From Mangifera indica (lineage: Eukaryota > Streptophyta > Magnoliopsida > Sapindales > Anacardiaceae): a DNA stretch of 64,000 bases. A program made the translations under genes and the position numbers. The stretch's first letter is position 1; the number at the start of each line of letters is the position of its first letter. Shown one piece after another: positions 61,646-64,000 of the stretch. Under the pieces are notes generated by a model, which had not been told where the DNA came from, ran no database searches, and saw only the letters and a list, made by a program, of their open reading frames with translations. The stretch covers positions 186,001 to 250,000 of the forward strand of contig NW_025401102.1 in NCBI RefSeq assembly GCF_011075055.1, written 5' to 3'.

Positions 61646-62059
61646 TTATTACATCATTATTTTTTTCTTAAAAAGTGTATGACTCCTATTGTAATTATGT
61701 GTTATATTATAAGATATGTATCATATTATACAATAAATTTATTATATCATAATAAAAAAAAGGTACGGATACTGAGTTTTTGGACACGTTTCCATAAAAA
61801 TATATGTTTTTATCAGCCGGATCGGTATCCCACAGACATACCTGTAGTGCTTTCTAGCCTCCTTGCCGCCTTCAAGTCTTTTACAGCTCTATTGTTGGTG
61901 GTTGCGCGAGCTTTGACATGCATTAACCAAAGTCTGCATGCATGCCTCAAAATGGCAAAGCATGGAAGCAAAGCAACCCACTTATATAATATTGTAATCA
62001 ATCAATAGTTAATAACTCTGAAAATTTATGACCATTGATTATAACAACAGTAATTTGAA

Positions 62060-62300
62060 GGCCAAAGGACTTGTTTTCATTTAAAATATATTATTTTTTT
62101 CTAAATTTTTTATCATTAATTTTGAAAATCTCATTTACCTATTCATAACTATTTAAATCTGTTAGTTTTAAAAGTAAATTTAAATTTTATTTTATTTTTC
62201 TCTTTAAATTCTAAAAATTAATAATTTTTTCAAACTAACAATTTTCTCCGACTCAAATTTTCAAAAACTGTATTTTCCCCTACGGTTAAAGATCAATAGT
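62060..62300. mobile_element. GGCC-family Mutator-like element, copy I (left arm only, degraded)
   Basis: Begins GGCCAAAGGACTTGTTTTCA and keeps the arm features (ATTTACCTATTCATAAC, TCTAAAAATTAATAATTTTTTC, TTTTCCCCTACGG). No right end seen. Most diverged copy. Confidence 0.45.
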
Positions 62301-62930
62301 AGTAATACAGCATATTTTCCTCACACTAGAGGGTTGCGGTGACGTCTAAATAAAAAAAAACCTCTGGCATGAATACACTTATTTGGAAACGCCAACATCA
62401 ACACCTATATACAAATATGTCTCAATTTAAGTCTCGAGATTTGTTTGTTCAAATTCTAAGACAAAAAATTTTTCATCCTTAAGCATCAAATTGTATATTT
62501 GATCCTTACACAGATATTACTTAGTGGGTAAATATACTTACAAGATCATATATGAATTTATATATTCTTTACTTGTATAAATAGGTCTATTTTGTTTTGT
62601 ATTTATTTTACCCAGATTCATTTTGACCCAGATTGTATCCGATTAGCTGCACCCATTTGTTAGGTCCAATTATCACATTACAATAATTGGTCATTCTTAC
62701 CTCCCCGACATGAAGAATAAAAATTCATTGTTGATGAATTTCACATAAAAAATAATTCAATGGTTTTCAGGTGAACACGCCACATGCTAGCAATAAATTG
62801 GTGAGTACAGAAATGAATGCATCTTGGCCGACAATAATTTAATCAAGTGCTTGTACTATAGAGAACAAAAATAGATTAATACGGGAACTTTATGGTTATT
62901 AATTTGTTCGTCAATATTCCAAAAAGAAAA

Positions 62931-64000
62931 GGGAAATTAAACAATTACCCTAAACATACGGGGCTTAAATGAAATTGTCTAAATCTGCATAACTTAAAGC
63001 AAAAATACCCTTTATACATGAAATGACTGAAATACCCTCATATATGAACCAACCAAATTCATATTCCCACCCAAAATTCCCCCAAATTCACTGTTTCAAA
63101 TTTTGAAGAATTTTTGAGGCGTTCTATGAGGCTTCGACAACAATGCAATCTTTGGCTTTTCTCATACATTTTTGTAGTTTTCCAATGACAAAAATGACAA
63201 AGAAGGTGATTACATCGTCTCTTATCTAGTTTGAATCATTTTGATATTTAGATTTTACCGATTAGATAAAAATTTTGGACATTATTTATTTAGGGTTTTG
63301 GTTTTAAAATAATTGATTTTGTGACTTCATTCTTGTTTATTTTGGATGAATTAATTTAGAGTTATTACGTTTTAGTAGGTGTAAGATTGTTTGTTGTTGA
63401 AATAGTAGTTGGAAAATATGGCATTTTGAAATCGAAATGTCAGCTCTAGGGAGAAATTTTCAACCTGAGGAATCTCGGGTTTGAGAAATATCCTTAGAGT
63501 TGAATTGACGGCATGGTAGAGGGGGGAAATTGTGCATTTTTGAACAGTATTCCACGAGGGAGGGAGGGAAACTTTGATTTTTTAAATATCCCCTTGGCGG
63601 GGGGAATGGCAAGTTTTTAAACATTTTGGACTTGTGTGGAGAGAGAAATTGTTAAAGGAGCAAATTGATATTTTTTTAAACATTTAGGACCTGTGTGGGA
63701 GAGAGAAATTATTAAGAGGGCAAACTGATAGTTTCTCCAAATTTAAGGTTTATCGATGCGTAGTTTTTGAATTTTATATTTTTTTTTCACATTCTAAAGT
63801 TTTTTGACTTTTTCCAAATTATTTTACAACTTTCTTCAAATTATCTAAGTAAATAACTAATTTAATTTTTATTTCATATATAATTTAAATTAGCGACAAA
63901 TATTTTATGAAAATGTATTTTATTGGATGAATTACACTGTTTTTTTTTTTTAAATTAATTTCATACCACAAAACTATATCAAATTTAAGTTATGGAAACT
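62931..64000. mobile_element. Left end of a second GGGAAATTAA-type Mutator-like element, running off the window
   Basis: GGGAAATTAAACAATTACCC at 62931, followed by GGGGCTTAAATGAAATTG and AAAATACCCTTTA, matches the terminal block of the element at 5069-8414. The right end is not in the window. The interior here shows no coding remnant. Confidence 0.5.
63613..63731. repeat. Imperfect ~59-bp tandem repeat
   Basis: TTTTTAAACATTTTGGACTT followed by GTGTGGAGAGAGAAATTGTT recurs directly after itself as TTTTTTTAAACATTTAGGAC and GTGTGGGAGAGAGAAATTAT. Confidence 0.7.

Larger units (their letters stand above)
59968..62059. other. 3' flank of the oxidoreductase gene and AT-rich DNA
   Basis: The first ~300 bp are probably 3' untranslated region. 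Beyond that there is no gene. A MITE copy (60850-61018) and a (TA)n tract (61588-61643) are present. A 109-codon open frame at 61679-62008 lacks any recognisable domain and is overlapped by an antisense open frame of 62 codons. Confidence 0.45.

Noticed and set aside
61679..62008. 109-codon open frame
   Set aside because: No signal, domain or family resemblance, and it is overlapped by an antisense frame. Kept only as a note in the intergenic entry.
1..64000. CRISPR arrays, bacterial operons or organellar DNA
   Set aside because: Repeats are dispersed or transposon-like, genes have spliceosomal introns, and no plastid or mitochondrial gene was recognised.

Overview
This window looks like nuclear DNA from a core eudicot plant, probably a rosid, though the species cannot be named from sequence alone. 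It is AT-rich. Genes have short GT-AG introns and TATA boxes of the TATATAAA type. Protein families are plant-specific: a G-type lectin receptor kinase, a chloroplast 13-lipoxygenase and a PELPK-like proline-rich protein. The intergenic DNA is full of old transposons. There is no sign of bacterial, organellar or CRISPR sequence.

Layout. (1) 0.5-3.0 kb: an intact, intronless G-type lectin receptor kinase on the + strand. (2) 5.07-8.41 kb: a decayed Mutator-like element with a 9-bp target duplication and a minus-strand DUF1985-like remnant, followed at 8.76-9.26 kb by a hAT-type element with an 8-bp duplication. (3) 9.8-15.8 kb: a dead tandem paralogue of the receptor kinase. It has an internal deletion, no kinase domain, and a 4.9-kb Ty1/copia retrotransposon inserted in it (LTRs 10489-10922 and 14966-15400, duplication CAACC). 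(4) 16.4-24.8 kb: gene-poor AT-rich DNA. (5) 24.9-26.8 kb: a small AT-hook protein gene with a long 5'-leader intron. (6) 30.9-36.9 kb, minus strand: a complete nine-exon 13S-lipoxygenase gene. My splice model is in frame throughout and gives 904 residues. (7) 37-53 kb: intergenic DNA dominated by a segmental duplication, a palindromic MITE family and repeated copies of one long-TIR Mutator-like family (termini GGCCAAARGACT), plus a broken PELPK-like gene at 49.1-49.4 kb. (8) 54.2-60.0 kb, + strand: an intact 12-exon Gfo/Idh/MocA-type oxidoreductase gene (356 residues) with an 18-nt microexon and one apparent GC-AG intron. (9) 60-64 kb: AT-rich DNA, a (TA)n tract, another fragment of the GGCC family, and the left end of a second GGGAAATTAA-type Mutator-like element that runs off the window.

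The genes are independent transcription units and do not form a pathway. The receptor kinase would act at the plasma membrane. The lipoxygenase would act in the plastid, at the entry to jasmonate and green-leaf-volatile synthesis. The AT-hook protein would be nuclear, and the oxidoreductase is probably soluble. The most distinctive content is the transposon layer, especially the long-TIR GGCC family. It occurs nine times here, mostly between 42 and 54 kb, and one copy ends about 10 bp from the TATA box of the oxidoreductase gene.

Exon boundaries were worked out by hand from splice consensus, reading frame and remembered family conservation. No search or alignment program was run.
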